Assembly (NCBI RefSeq): GCF_003122325.1
Contig: NZ_QFBC01000017.1
Coordinates: 1-64,000, forward strand
DNA length: 64,000 nucleotides
From: Rhizobium album
GTDB lineage: Bacteria; Pseudomonadota; Alphaproteobacteria; Rhizobiales; Rhizobiaceae
Direction of reading: 5' to 3'
The notes under the pieces are model-generated. The model was not told where the DNA came from. It searched no databases and saw only the letters and a program-made list of their open reading frames with translations. Position numbers and translations under genes: made by a program. Shown piece by piece: positions 53,562-62,761 of the stretch. The first letter of the stretch is position 1. Each line of letters starts with the position of its first letter.

Positions 53562-55781
53562 TTATCTCCTTGCCCGTCCCGGCCGCTGCCGCCCGCCGCC
53601 GTGAAGGGCGCGGAAGGTACGGACGATTTCGTCCGAAAATGCCTGGTCGTTGATGTGGTGCGGCACGCGGATGAGCTGCCGGTTGGATGTGGCCCGCACG
53701 GTCTCTTCGAGCGTGCGGAACAGAGCGCGGTCGGCATCGAGATCGTGGAACGGCTGGCCCGGACGGTCGAGCGCCGAGACGCCGCCCTCCGGCAGGAAAA
53801 AGCGCACCGGCCCTTCCATCTCGTTCAGCCGGCCGCCGATCCAGCGGCCCATCTCGATGTTTTCGGCCCGCGTCGTACGCATCAGCGTCACCTGCGGATT
53901 GTGCTGGTAGAATAGGCGGTTTTTGAATTTTTCCGGCACGGTTTCCGGCGCGCCGAAATTCACCATGTCGAGTGCGCCGACCGAGCCGATATAGGGCATC
54001 TGCCTGCGGATGACGGCACCGAACCGGTCCTCCGTCGCCGGGAAGATGCCGCCGACCAGCATGTCGCAGATCTCGGTGGTGGTGATATCGATAACAGCGG
54101 AGATCTGGCCTCCGTCGATCAGCTTTTCCATCGACTGGCCGCCGATGCCGGTGGCGTGGAAGACGAGGCATTCGTAATCGTCGCCGAGCGCGGCGGTGAT
54201 CTGCTGGATGCAGGGCGTGGTGACGCCGAACATGGTGAGGCCCACCGTGCGCGGTGTTTCGGCAGCAGTGGTCCGGCGGGTTTCCGCGCGGCTTGCCTGC
54301 TGCGCCTTGACCATGCCTGTCAGCGCGTTGGCGCCGTTCGCCAGGATATCGCGGGTAATCGAGTTCAGCCCTTGCACGTCGGCGACCGAATGCAGCATGA
54401 AGATATCCGAGGCCCCGACATATTTGCGCACGTCGCCGGAAGCGACGGTGGAGATCATCACCTTGGGAATGCCGACTTTCAGCGCCCGCATCGCCGGCGC
54501 GACGATCGCCGTGCCGCCCGAACCGGCGGCGCTGATGATGCCCAGCACGGCGCCGCGCCGCTGCATCCAGCGCTCGAAGGCGAGCGTCATGCCGGCAACA
54601 GAGGTGCCGCGATCCGACGTGAAGACGCCGCTGGCGCCGCGCGGATGGAAGGCCGCGATCTGGTGCGCCGGGATATCGGCACCGGAATGTTTTCCCGAGG
54701 TCGAGAGGTCGACGAGGCGCACCGGCAGGCCGGCGGCCTTGATGATGTCTCTGATGTAGCGCAGTTCCTCGCCCTTGGTATCGAGCGTGCCGGCCACCAG
54801 AATAGCGACGTCACCGCCGGCGTTGAGATGGCGCAGTTCGGCCGAGCCGACATCCGTCGAGCCGGAGCCGACTTGCGTCATCGGCCGGGCCGACTGCTCC
54901 AGCACCCGCACCGGCACCGGCTGCGACCAGCGGGTCGGCGGTTTCGGATTCGAGACATAGATCTTGGTAACCGTCGATGCCGTGCGCTGTTCGGCGGTTT
55001 TCCCGTCTCCACCCTCGGCCGGTGCGGCCTCTGGTTCATGCGCCTCCTCGCCATGCCGGCCGACACCGAGCAGGCGCTGCTGCAACTCCCTGTCGCCGGC
55101 CAGCTGGGCGGCGTCGGTGACGCGGTTGATGCGGCCGTTGACCATGATCGCGACCTTGTCCGCGACCGTGGTGGCGACGCCGATATTCTGCTCGATGACG
55201 AGGACGTCGATATCGCCTTCCTCGCCGAGCCGCACCAGCATTTCGGCGACCTGGTTGACGATGACCGGTGCCAGGCCCTCGGTCGGTTCGTCCATGACAA
55301 GCAGTTTCGGATTGAGCAGCAGGGCGCGGGAAATCGCCAGCATCTGCTGCTCGCCGCCGGAAAGCTGGCCACCACCATTCTGCTTGCGCTCGGCGAGCCG
55401 TGGGAAGGTGGCGTAGATGCGGTCGACAGACCAGGCGCCCTTGTTGCTGCCGGCCACCAGCCGCAAATGTTCGTCCACCGTCAGCGACCGCCACAGCCGG
55501 CGGCCCTGCGGCACGTAGCCGATGCCGAGGCGGGCGATATCGGCCGGCGCCTTGCCGCGCAGCTCCTGCCCATCGAAACGGATCGAACCGCTGGACGACG
55601 GCACGAGGCCCATGATCGCCTTGCACAGCGTCGTCTTGCCCATGCCGTTGCGGCCGACGACGGAGAGCACGCCGCCCTGCAGCGTCAGGTCGACGCCCTG
55701 CAACGCATGCGAGGAGCCGTAATAGACGTTCAGCCCGCGGACTTCGAGGATGGATTCGGACGATCTCGGGCGCTCAGCCAT
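53562..55781 (-). CDS. LivF-like ABC ATPase fused to Tm-1-like (UPF0261) domain
   Basis: A 739-residue fusion. Residues about 10-235 are a branched-chain-amino-acid-type ABC ATPase: Walker A GRNGMGKTT, signature LSGGEQQML, Walker B LLVMDEPTEGL, and His-loop region VIEQNIGVATT. After a charged, Pro-rich linker (about 240-325) comes a full UPF0261/Tm-1-like ATP-binding domain with VAGTLDTKGEELRYIRDI, SAAGSGGTAIVAPAMRALKV, MFGVTTPC and HATGIGGQSMEKLI. I know no common precedent for this join. The LivG, LivM and LivH genes lie upstream and the TIM-barrel partner downstream, so it links an importer to a cytosolic enzyme pair. Confidence 0.9.
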   Translation of the reverse strand: MAERPRSSESILEVRGLNVYYGSSHALQGVDLTLQGGVLSVVGRNGMGKTTLCKAIMGLVPSSSGSIRFDGQELRGKAPADIARLGIGYVPQGRRLWRSLTVDEHLRLVAGSNKGAWSVDRIYATFPRLAERKQNGGGQLSGGEQQMLAISRALLLNPKLLVMDEPTEGLAPVIVNQVAEMLVRLGEEGDIDVLVIEQNIGVATTVADKVAIMVNGRINRVTDAAQLAGDRELQQRLLGVGRHGEEAHEPEAAPAEGGDGKTAEQRTASTVTKIYVSNPKPPTRWSQPVPVRVLEQSARPMTQVGSGSTDVGSAELRHLNAGGDVAILVAGTLDTKGEELRYIRDIIKAAGLPVRLVDLSTSGKHSGADIPAHQIAAFHPRGASGVFTSDRGTSVAGMTLAFERWMQRRGAVLGIISAAGSGGTAIVAPAMRALKVGIPKVMISTVASGDVRKYVGASDIFMLHSVADVQGLNSITRDILANGANALTGMVKAQQASRAETRRTTAAETPRTVGLTMFGVTTPCIQQITAALGDDYECLVFHATGIGGQSMEKLIDGGQISAVIDITTTEICDMLVGGIFPATEDRFGAVIRRQMPYIGSVGALDMVNFGAPETVPEKFKNRLFYQHNPQVTLMRTTRAENIEMGRWIGGRLNEMEGPVRFFLPEGGVSALDRPGQPFHDLDADRALFRTLEETVRATSNRQLIRVPHHINDQAFSDEIVRTFRALHGGGRQRPGRARR

Positions 55782-56559
55782 GACCGCCTCCGAGGTAGAG
55801 TTCCTGCACTTCCGGATCGCTTTCGATCTCGCTCGGCCGGCCTTCCTTGAAGATGCGGCCGTTGTGCATCATCGTCACGCTTTCCGAGACGCGCAGCGCG
55901 ACGTCCATGTCGTGCTCGATGATGATGTAGCCGATATGGGCCGGCAGGTTCGTGAGGATTTCGATCAGCTCGCGCCGCTCGGTCGGCGACAGGCCGGCGG
56001 CCGGCTCGTCGAAGAGGATGAAGCGCGGGGCGCCGGCGAGCGCCAGGGCGATTTCCAGCTGCCGCTGCTGGCCGTAGGACAGTTCGGCAACCTTGGTGTC
56101 GCGCACGTCGATCAGGTGGACGGCGGTGGCGAGCTGTTCGGCGGAATGCATCAGCGCCTCGTTGCGGCGCGGCCGGATCAGCGAGAAGCGACCGCGCGAT
56201 ACGCCGCGGCAGGCGAGATAGATGTTGTCGAGGACGCTGAGGCCCGTGAACAGGAGCGAGATCTGGTAGGTGCGGCGCAGGCCGCGGCGGATGCGCTCAT
56301 AAGCCGGAAATTCGGTGACATCCTCACCGAACAGGCGGATGGTGCCCAAGGTCGGCAAGAAATCGCCGGTGATGCAGTTGAACAGCGTCGTCTTGCCGGC
56401 GCCGTTGGAGCCGAGCACCGCGCGGCGCTCTCCGGGACGGACGGTCAGCGAGACGTCGGTCAGGGCAGCCAGCGCCCCGAACATGCGGGTGACGCCGCGC
56501 AGTTCGAGCGCATTGGCGGTGCCGGCGGCGGACAGTCTTTGTGCAACACTGACCGCCAT
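55774..56559 (-). CDS. LIV-type ABC transporter ATP-binding protein (LivG-like)
   Basis: A 261-residue ABC ATPase: Walker A GSNGAGKTT (about residues 51-59), Q-loop RTYQISLLF, signature-like LSYGQQRQLEIA, Walker B FILFDEPAAGL and His of IIEHDMD. It fits the LivG/BraF type that pairs with a LivF ATPase, here the fusion protein. The ATG at 56559 overlaps the LivM stop (TGATG), and the 3' end overlaps the fusion gene by 8 bases. Confidence 0.9.
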   Translation of the reverse strand: MAVSVAQRLSAAGTANALELRGVTRMFGALAALTDVSLTVRPGERRAVLGSNGAGKTTLFNCITGDFLPTLGTIRLFGEDVTEFPAYERIRRGLRRTYQISLLFTGLSVLDNIYLACRGVSRGRFSLIRPRRNEALMHSAEQLATAVHLIDVRDTKVAELSYGQQRQLEIALALAGAPRFILFDEPAAGLSPTERRELIEILTNLPAHIGYIIIEHDMDVALRVSESVTMMHNGRIFKEGRPSEIESDPEVQELYLGGGHG

Positions 56560-57644
56560 CAGAGCCTCCTGTCCCGCTCGGCCGTCAATGACGAAGCGGC
56601 GCGCATGCGGTCGCGGAAGCGCGGCCAGAGACCGAGGATGCCGTCGGGCGACCAGAAGACGATGGCGAGGAAGGCAAGGCCGACGAGCAGCTGGAACCGC
56701 TCGCCGGGAATGCCGACCAGCACCAGCACGTCGAGCGCGAAGGTGCGCAGGACGACGAAGATCAGCGCGCCGATGAACGGCCCGATCGGGTGGCGTATGC
56801 CGCCGATGACGGCGATGACCAGGATATCGATGGCCGGGCCGACAGCCACCGTGCCGGGCGAGATCTGGGCGTTGAGCCAGACGAGCAGCACGCCGGCGAC
56901 GGCCGCGATGAAGCTGGCGAAAGCGTAAGCGGCGATGCGGTGCGCCGTGACGTTGAAGCCGAGGGCGGCCATACGGCGCGGATTGTCGCGCACGCCCTGC
57001 AGCGCCAGGCCGAACGGGGTGCGGGCGACGTAGATGACGACGAAATAGGCAAGCGTCGCGAAGAACAGCGTCAGGTAATAGATCGGCACCGGCTGGCGCC
57101 AGTCCACGCCGAAGAGCTGCGGCGGCAGCACCTGGTTGAAACCGTTGAAGCCGTTGAAGACACCGTAGTTCTGGCGGACGAAATAGAAGAAGGCGGTCGC
57201 AATGGCGAGCGTGATCATGATCGTGTAGATGCCGGCCGTTCGTACCGCCAGCGCTCCCGTGATCGTGCCGAACAGCGTGGCGATGGCGAGCGCTACCGGC
57301 ACGGTCAGCCACCAGGGCCAGCCGAGGCTGATCTGCACCACGCCGCTATGGCCGAAGACGGCAACCATATAGGCCGCAAGACCGGCGACGGACATCTGCA
57401 CCAGGCTGACCATGCCGCCGTAGCCGCCCAGGAACATCAGGCTCAGCGCCACCATGCCGAGGATGAAAGCCCAGCCGAAGATCTGGAAGAGCACGAAGTT
57501 GCTGGCGACCACCGGCATCAGCAGCAGAATGAAACCGAGGACCCAGTAGACCCAGGGAATATTGGCCGGGCCGTAGAGTTCCGCGCGTTTATGCGGCTTG
57601 CCGGAGGCATCGACGCGGCTGGTGAGTTGATCCGTCGACGCCAT
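56559..57644 (-). CDS. LIV-type ABC transporter permease (LivM-like)
   Basis: A 361-residue inner-membrane permease with about nine hydrophobic segments. LGGYGGMVSLVQMSVAGLAAY is typical of LivM, and the ATPase-contact loop includes FGLALQGVRDNPRRMAALGFN. The N-terminal 30 residues are polar. The start at 57644 overlaps the LivH stop by one base. It works with the LivH, LivG and LivF-type proteins; substrates of this family range from amino acids to urea, amides and aromatic acids. Confidence 0.92.
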   Translation of the reverse strand: MASTDQLTSRVDASGKPHKRAELYGPANIPWVYWVLGFILLLMPVVASNFVLFQIFGWAFILGMVALSLMFLGGYGGMVSLVQMSVAGLAAYMVAVFGHSGVVQISLGWPWWLTVPVALAIATLFGTITGALAVRTAGIYTIMITLAIATAFFYFVRQNYGVFNGFNGFNQVLPPQLFGVDWRQPVPIYYLTLFFATLAYFVVIYVARTPFGLALQGVRDNPRRMAALGFNVTAHRIAAYAFASFIAAVAGVLLVWLNAQISPGTVAVGPAIDILVIAVIGGIRHPIGPFIGALIFVVLRTFALDVLVLVGIPGERFQLLVGLAFLAIVFWSPDGILGLWPRFRDRMRAASSLTAERDRRL

Positions 57645-58657
57645 CAGCGGGTCCTCCCGAACAGGCCCTGCGGCCGGAAGGCGAGCACGACCACCATGAT
57701 CAGGAAGGTCAGCACCACGGCATAGGTGGGAAAATAGACGGAGCCGAACTGCTCCGCGAGGCCGATGATCAGCGCGCCGACCGCGGCCCCGGGAATGGAG
57801 CCCATGCCGCCGACGATGACGACCACCAGCGAGGCCAGCAGGAAGCGGGTATCTTCTCCCGGCGCCATCGACTGGAATGTGCCGCCGACGACGCCGGCGA
57901 TGCCGGCAAGACCTGCACCGAAGGCGAAGACCAGCACGAAGACGCGCTGGATGCGCACGCCGGTCGCCGACAGCATGTCGCGATCGTCGACGCCGGCGCG
58001 GATCAGCATGCCGACGCGCGTCCGGTTCAACGCCAGCCACATCAGCACGCCAACGACGACGGCGCCGAGGAAGATGACGAGGCGAACGATCGGATAGGTG
58101 AGGTAGACGGCTTCGCCGTTGCTTTTCAGCGCCGTGACGAGCGGCAGTTTCACCGGGCCGGACAGCCACTCGGGCGCCAGGATCTGGTAAAAATTGCCGC
58201 CCCAGATCCACAGCATCAGGTCGGCGAGCACGATGGAAATGCCGATCGTCACCAGCGTCTGGCGCAGGTCCTCGCCTTCCATGCGCCGGAACACCACCAC
58301 CTGCAGTACGATGCCGAGCAGTCCGACGACGATGAAGGCGACGACGAAGCTGAGCAGCCACCAGCCGGTGGTCACCGCCACGCCGTAGCCGATGTAGCCG
58401 CCGAGCATGTAAAGGGAGCCGTGCGCCAGGTTGACGTTCTTCATCAGGCCGAAGATCAGCGTGAAGCCCGAAGCAACGAGAAAATAAAGCGCACCCAGCG
58501 TGATGCCGTTGAAGAAGGCGTTGAGGAACACTTTCTTCTTGCCGAACACATCCTCGAAACCGGGTGGCCAGGCGGCAAAGATCGCCCAGACGAAAAAGGC
58601 CAGCACGATGAAAATGATCAGCGACCAGATCGGTTGCCGGTTGATGAACGACCTCAT
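57644..58657 (-). CDS. LIV-type ABC transporter permease (LivH-like)
   Basis: A 337-residue inner-membrane permease. NAFFNGITLGALYFLVASGF and MKNVNLAHGSLYMLGGYIG are LivH signatures, with the contact loop in RVGMLIRAGVDDRDMLSATG. The ATG at 58657 has GGAG 8 bases before it. An ATG at 58738 is in frame, but its GGGAGG abuts the start codon directly, so I prefer the shorter form. It heads the run of transporter genes below a 315-base promoter region. Confidence 0.9.
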   Translation of the reverse strand: MRSFINRQPIWSLIIFIVLAFFVWAIFAAWPPGFEDVFGKKKVFLNAFFNGITLGALYFLVASGFTLIFGLMKNVNLAHGSLYMLGGYIGYGVAVTTGWWLLSFVVAFIVVGLLGIVLQVVVFRRMEGEDLRQTLVTIGISIVLADLMLWIWGGNFYQILAPEWLSGPVKLPLVTALKSNGEAVYLTYPIVRLVIFLGAVVVGVLMWLALNRTRVGMLIRAGVDDRDMLSATGVRIQRVFVLVFAFGAGLAGIAGVVGGTFQSMAPGEDTRFLLASLVVVIVGGMGSIPGAAVGALIIGLAEQFGSVYFPTYAVVLTFLIMVVVLAFRPQGLFGRTR

Positions 58658-58972
58658 GGCGCGCTCCACGGCCGGCCGGCCGGCAAGGGGGCGCAGACGG
58701 ATGCGCGCAGTTGGCCCATCGCAAAGGTCAAGTTGCATCCTCCCAGTGCAGGTCGACTTTGTTCGTAACGAGGAGATTAAGACTGCGGCCGGAAAATACC
58801 GTACCTTTCAGTCTCATCCTTTCCCATCCAATCGGCAAAAGCGCCGCGGATGGTTTTGCGTCGGCCAAGTGTCTGCAAACGCACATCTTCTCGGCCCCAA
58901 CCTGCAAAATCTCGGCCGGTGGCGCGGGCGAACGAGAGACGAATCGACTTCGCCCGGTGCAGCCTTCAGGCC
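58658..58972. other. Promoter region of the LIV transporter / Mo hydroxylase locus
   Basis: This 315-base gap lies between the AraC-gene stop and the LivH start on the minus strand. It should hold the promoter of the long downstream operon and any AraC sites. A short in-frame extension of LivH reaches 58738. I see no gene and no clear symmetrical operator, as expected for AraC-type direct repeats. Confidence 0.4.
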
Positions 58973-59821
58973 TCAGCCGACATAGGCAACGCGTCGATAA
59001 TCCGTCGGGGGAATGCCGACGTTGGCGGTGAAGAAACGGGTGAAGCTGGCCTGCGAGGCGAAGCCGAGATCGAGGCCGATGGTGGTGATCGGCGTCTTCG
59101 TCCGCGTCAGCTTGTCGATGGCGTTTTCCATCCTGAGCGTGTTCAGATAGACATTCGGCGTGAGCCCGGCATGTTCGCGGAAAAGCTTGTAGAAATGCGG
59201 CCGCGAGAGGCCGGAATCACGGGCGATCGTGTCCAACGCCAGTTCGTCGCCGATACGCTCGTTCATCAGCCGGATCGAGTTGCGGACACGGTAGTCGCGC
59301 ACGCCGCTCCATTGCTGATTGAACGGCGTGCTGTCGTCGCCGAACGGCGAGGCATCCGGCGACCACTGCCATGTCTGGTCGTAACATTCACGCGTCAGTT
59401 CGTAGAGATAACCGTCGAAAAGGTCGGATTGCTCATCCTCCAGCAGCAGCGTCGAGACCAGTTGCACCAGACGGTGAATCTGCGGCGTGACGATGATCCG
59501 GTCGCGGCCGAACCTGAGCGCGCTCTGGGCGCTGCGCCCGACCTCCAGAAACCATATCGGCTTGATGTAGAGAACGAGAAACAGCGTGCCGCCGTCCGCG
59601 TCGCCCGGCATGAAACTATGGGCCTGCCACGGGTTCACGGCGCTCGCCGTGCCCCCGTCGACACGACAGTCCATTCCCGAGGCGGTGATCACGCTGGGAG
59701 CCCCCTGAACGAAGAACGCCAGATGTCCTTCGCGATGGGCATGCGTCACCATCGGGCGGTTGAGCTTGTAAAGCGTCGCACGCCCGAACAGCCCGTGATA
59801 TACGGCCAAGGCTGTACTCAT
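58973..59821 (-). CDS. AraC-family transcriptional regulator
   Basis: A 282-residue regulator with an N-terminal cupin-like AraC_binding domain (VTHAHREGHLAFFVQGAPSV) and a C-terminal double HTH (about 180-280: LALDTIARDSGLSRPHFYKLF and DLGFASQASFTRFF). Such proteins usually activate adjacent catabolic genes when they bind substrate. It lies just upstream of the LIV transporter and Mo hydroxylase genes on the same strand, so it is the prime candidate regulator. GGGAGGGAGG precedes the ATG. Confidence 0.92.
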   Translation of the reverse strand: MSTALAVYHGLFGRATLYKLNRPMVTHAHREGHLAFFVQGAPSVITASGMDCRVDGGTASAVNPWQAHSFMPGDADGGTLFLVLYIKPIWFLEVGRSAQSALRFGRDRIIVTPQIHRLVQLVSTLLLEDEQSDLFDGYLYELTRECYDQTWQWSPDASPFGDDSTPFNQQWSGVRDYRVRNSIRLMNERIGDELALDTIARDSGLSRPHFYKLFREHAGLTPNVYLNTLRMENAIDKLTRTKTPITTIGLDLGFASQASFTRFFTANVGIPPTDYRRVAYVG

Positions 59822-60037
59822 TCCTCCCTCCCGCTTTTGCGGTTATTATTGTCCGGATTAAGCATTGAAACAGGCACCGCCCGCAAGATGCGGCGTTTCA
59901 AAAAAGATACTGAAAGATATGGATGCTGCAGTTTTGAAGCTGCTCCATTGAAAAACGTAAATGTGATTATTACACTCTACTTCGCATTTCTTGCGACGCA
60001 CAAAAATCCACAGGCTTTTTCTTGCATTTGCGAACAC
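59822..60037. other. AT-rich regulatory gap upstream of araC-type gene
   Basis: This 216-base stretch between the alcohol dehydrogenase stop and the AraC start is markedly richer in A/T than its surroundings, especially 59890-60030. It includes the partly symmetrical ATGTGATTATTACACT near 59965 and repeated GCTGC around 59928-59945. It probably contains the AraC promoter. No gene is seen. Confidence 0.4.
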
Positions 60038-61171
60038 CTAAAGTGCCGCGCTCATGAGCTGCAGATAATCGCTGGCCGTCGCCCGCCGCGGATTGGTGCC
60101 GTTGGTATGATCCTTTTCCGCCTGCGGTGCAGCCTTTTCGATGGCGGCCCGATCCACCCCCATGGCGGCGAGTTTTTTAGGTAAGCCGATGCGGCAGCTC
60201 AGCCGCGACAGCGCCTCCGACAGATCGTCGCCGCGCGGAAGATCGATGGCGTCCTTGAGCGCCGTGTATCGATGTGAAACGGCGGGCGCATTGAACTCCA
60301 GCATATGCGGCAACAGAACGGCATTCAGCGTACCGTGATGCAGATGGTAGCCGGCGAGGCCGCCAAGCGCATGGCTCATGGCATGCACGCCGCCGAGCCC
60401 CTTCTGGAAGGCGAGGGCACCGTTCATCGCCGCCGCCATCATTTCACGGCGGGCCTGCAGGTCAGAACCCTTCTGGACGGCGCGCTCGATGTTGGCGGCC
60501 GCACGGCGCAGGCCGTCGAGGGCGATGCCGTCTGCCGGCGGATTGTAGGCGGTGGCGATATAGGTTTCGACGCAATGCGTCAGCGCATCCATGCCCGTTC
60601 CGGCCGTTAGCAGCGGCGGCAGGGTCAGCGTCAGGGTCGGATCGCAGATGGCGACCTTGGGGATGAGGTATGGGCTCAGCAGGCCAAGCTTGCGGCCGTC
60701 GTCAAGGATGATCAGCGCGCCGCGGCCGACTTCCGAGCCGGTACCTGCCGTCGTCGGAATGGCGATGATGGGCGGAAGGACGTCGCGGATGCGTGCCGTG
60801 CCGCCCTCTACCGCCGCATAACTTTGCAGCGCGCCATCGTGGCTGACCAGGATACCGGCAGCCTTGGCAAGATCGATAGACGAACCGCCGCCAAACCCGA
60901 TCAGGCAGTCGCAGTCGTTGCCTTTGAAAATCTCCGCGGCCTGCCGGCAGGCGGCTTCCGTCGGGTTCGAGGGCGTTTCGGAAAAAACCACCGGTTCGGT
61001 GCGGCTGTCGAAGGAATCCAGCAGGCGGTCGAGCAGGCCGGCGCCAAGCACGCCGCGATCGGTAACAACCAGCGGCCGGCGGATGCCAAGCGCCGCAGTT
61101 TCCGCCAGCAGCGCCTCTTCCAGCACGTCGTCGGCGAAATGGATCCTGGTAAGATAGTTGATCAGCGACAT
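60038..61171 (-). CDS. Iron-containing alcohol dehydrogenase
   Basis: A 377-residue group III (Fe-type) alcohol dehydrogenase. Cofactor motifs GFGGGSSIDLAKA and IPTTAGTGSEVG, then metal ligands in GMDALTHCVE, GGVHAMSHALGG and LHHGTLNAVLLPH, are all present. The frame is open upstream to 61306, but MSLINYLTRIHF at 61171 is the family start. It lies between the LIV binding-protein gene and the AraC gene on the same strand, so it probably oxidises an alcohol in the same pathway. Relatives include maleylacetate reductases, which remain an alternative. Confidence 0.9.
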   Translation of the reverse strand: MSLINYLTRIHFADDVLEEALLAETAALGIRRPLVVTDRGVLGAGLLDRLLDSFDSRTEPVVFSETPSNPTEAACRQAAEIFKGNDCDCLIGFGGGSSIDLAKAAGILVSHDGALQSYAAVEGGTARIRDVLPPIIAIPTTAGTGSEVGRGALIILDDGRKLGLLSPYLIPKVAICDPTLTLTLPPLLTAGTGMDALTHCVETYIATAYNPPADGIALDGLRRAAANIERAVQKGSDLQARREMMAAAMNGALAFQKGLGGVHAMSHALGGLAGYHLHHGTLNAVLLPHMLEFNAPAVSHRYTALKDAIDLPRGDDLSEALSRLSCRIGLPKKLAAMGVDRAAIEKAAPQAEKDHTNGTNPRRATASDYLQLMSAAL

Positions 61172-61331
61172 GGGCCCAACCCTTGGCGAACGTGCCCGCG
61201 CCCGGTCGGTCGCGGCAAGCCGGGGCACCCTCATGGCGCAACGGCTCACCGGCCGGCAGCCCGGCCCGATCCAGGGACAGGCGCCGCCCGTCCCCGATTG
61301 AGACAAGGCGTCGCGGGGGATGGAAACAGGA

Positions 61332-61352
61332 GCCGGGGCAGAAGGCCCCGGC
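61332..61352 (-). terminator. Hairpin after the LIV binding-protein gene
   Basis: GCCGGGGC (61332-61339) and GCCCCGGC (61345-61352) form a perfect 8-base stem with a 5-base loop, 16 bases beyond the binding-protein stop. It may cap that highly expressed mRNA and reduce read-through into the alcohol dehydrogenase gene. The rest of the gap (61172-61331) holds nothing recognisable. Confidence 0.55.
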
Positions 61353-61367
61353 CGGCGCTTCAGGCTG

Positions 61368-62615
61368 TTACTGGTACTTCTTGCATTCCGGCACGTCGCG
61401 CGACGGCAGGCCGATCGATGCGAAGACGTCCGCCGGCAGGCCGAGCGTCTGGTTGACGTCCGGAACGGTCTTGACCAGCTTGTTGATCAGGTTGCCATCA
61501 GGGCCTTCGGCCACTTCGCTGATGAAGTTGGTGCCGATCGCCTGGCGGTTCTGATCGAGCTTGATGTGGCCGTTCGGCGCATCGAGTTCCATCTTGGCCA
61601 GCGCCTCGCGGAAGGCCTTCTGGTCGCCGGAAACGTCACCCTTCACCTGCTGCAGCGCCTTCAGCGTCGCCATGGTGGAGTTGTAGTAACCGGTCGCAAA
61701 CAGCGACGGCGACGGGAAACGCTTGTCGGCCGGGAAGGCGTCCTGATAGGCCTTGACGAACTTGGTCCAGGCCGGATCGTCCGAGGTATCCGCCTGCGGG
61801 CCGCCCGACGGCGTGCCGATCAGCGCCTTCTTGGCATCGCCCTTGGCGTTGAGAACGGTGCCGTCGACCATGATCGTGCCGCCGATCAGGTGGGCTTCGC
61901 CACCGGCCTGCTGGTACTGGTTCAGGAAGTTGACGGCATCGCCGCCGCCGAGGCCGACATAGATGGCGTCGACGTCATCCGGCAGCGAGGCGATGATCGA
62001 GGCGAAGTCCTTGGTGCCGAGCGGCACCCACTGGCGTTCGGTGATCTCGCCGCCCGCCTGGCAGAAACCGAGCGCGAAGCCGAGGAAGTTCGTGTAACCG
62101 AAAGAATAGTCTTCGGCGACCGATGCCACTTTCTTCCAGCCCTTGTCGTTGTAGACATATTCGCCAAGGCCGGCACCCCACTGCGCGCCGTCCATGTTGA
62201 AACGGAAGAAATTTTCCGCCGGATCGACATAGGTTGCTTCCTGGGCGCCCGACAGACCGTTGATGATGGTGATGTTCGGGTTCTGCTTGGCGAAGTCGCG
62301 CAGCGCAATGCCTTCCGAACCGGAAAGCGGACCGACGATCACGGTGACGCCATCCTGCTCGACAAGCTTGCGGGCGGCGCGCACAGCGCTATCCGGCGTC
62401 GTGTCGGTCGAAGCGATGATATGGTTGATCTTCTTGCCGTCGATCTCGCCGATTTCCTTCAGAGCGACCTCAACGCCGCGAAGCGCATCTTCGCCGAGCA
62501 CCGTATAGGTGCCTTCCAGCGTGGCAAGCACGCCGATCTTGATATCCTCGGCCAGCGCCGAGCCCGCTGAAAGCATGGCGGCGGCAGCCACCGTGGTCAA
62601 CAACCACTTCTTCAT
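61368..62615 (-). CDS. LIV-type ABC transporter substrate-binding protein
   Basis: A 415-residue periplasmic binding protein of the Peripla_BP_6 (LivK) type. A signal peptide (about residues 1-23, ending ALAE) precedes DIKIGVLATLEGTYTVLGED. VIVGPLSGSEGIAL and SVAEDYSFGYTNFLGF are typical of members that bind amides, amino acids or aromatic acids. GGGAGGAACG precedes the ATG at 62615. It probably delivers substrate to the LivH/M/G/F-type importer encoded 3-7 kb downstream on the same strand. Confidence 0.93.
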   Translation of the reverse strand: MKKWLLTTVAAAAMLSAGSALAEDIKIGVLATLEGTYTVLGEDALRGVEVALKEIGEIDGKKINHIIASTDTTPDSAVRAARKLVEQDGVTVIVGPLSGSEGIALRDFAKQNPNITIINGLSGAQEATYVDPAENFFRFNMDGAQWGAGLGEYVYNDKGWKKVASVAEDYSFGYTNFLGFALGFCQAGGEITERQWVPLGTKDFASIIASLPDDVDAIYVGLGGGDAVNFLNQYQQAGGEAHLIGGTIMVDGTVLNAKGDAKKALIGTPSGGPQADTSDDPAWTKFVKAYQDAFPADKRFPSPSLFATGYYNSTMATLKALQQVKGDVSGDQKAFREALAKMELDAPNGHIKLDQNRQAIGTNFISEVAEGPDGNLINKLVKTVPDVNQTLGLPADVFASIGLPSRDVPECKKYQ

Positions 62616-62761
62616 TTTCGTTCCTCCCATGGCCCGTTCCTCAACGGGGGTTCTCCACCAACGAGAGCGAGAGTATGGGAGAGGCGGCGGAACCCGATTT
62701 CCCGAAGTTCCCTCTTATATCTTTAAGTCTGATTTTTCGGCCGAACCATTGGTTCCCGGGA

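Noticed and set aside
53562-55781. Frame fusion between LivF and UPF0261 as a sequencing error
   Set aside because: The linker is continuous and codon use looks normal with no shift in reading frame, so I keep it as a real fusion, though resequencing would settle it.
62743-62755. GAACC-ATT-GGTTC inverted repeat as terminator of the DUF1612 gene
   Set aside because: The stem is only 5 bases and no T run follows on the minus strand, so support is too weak for a feature.
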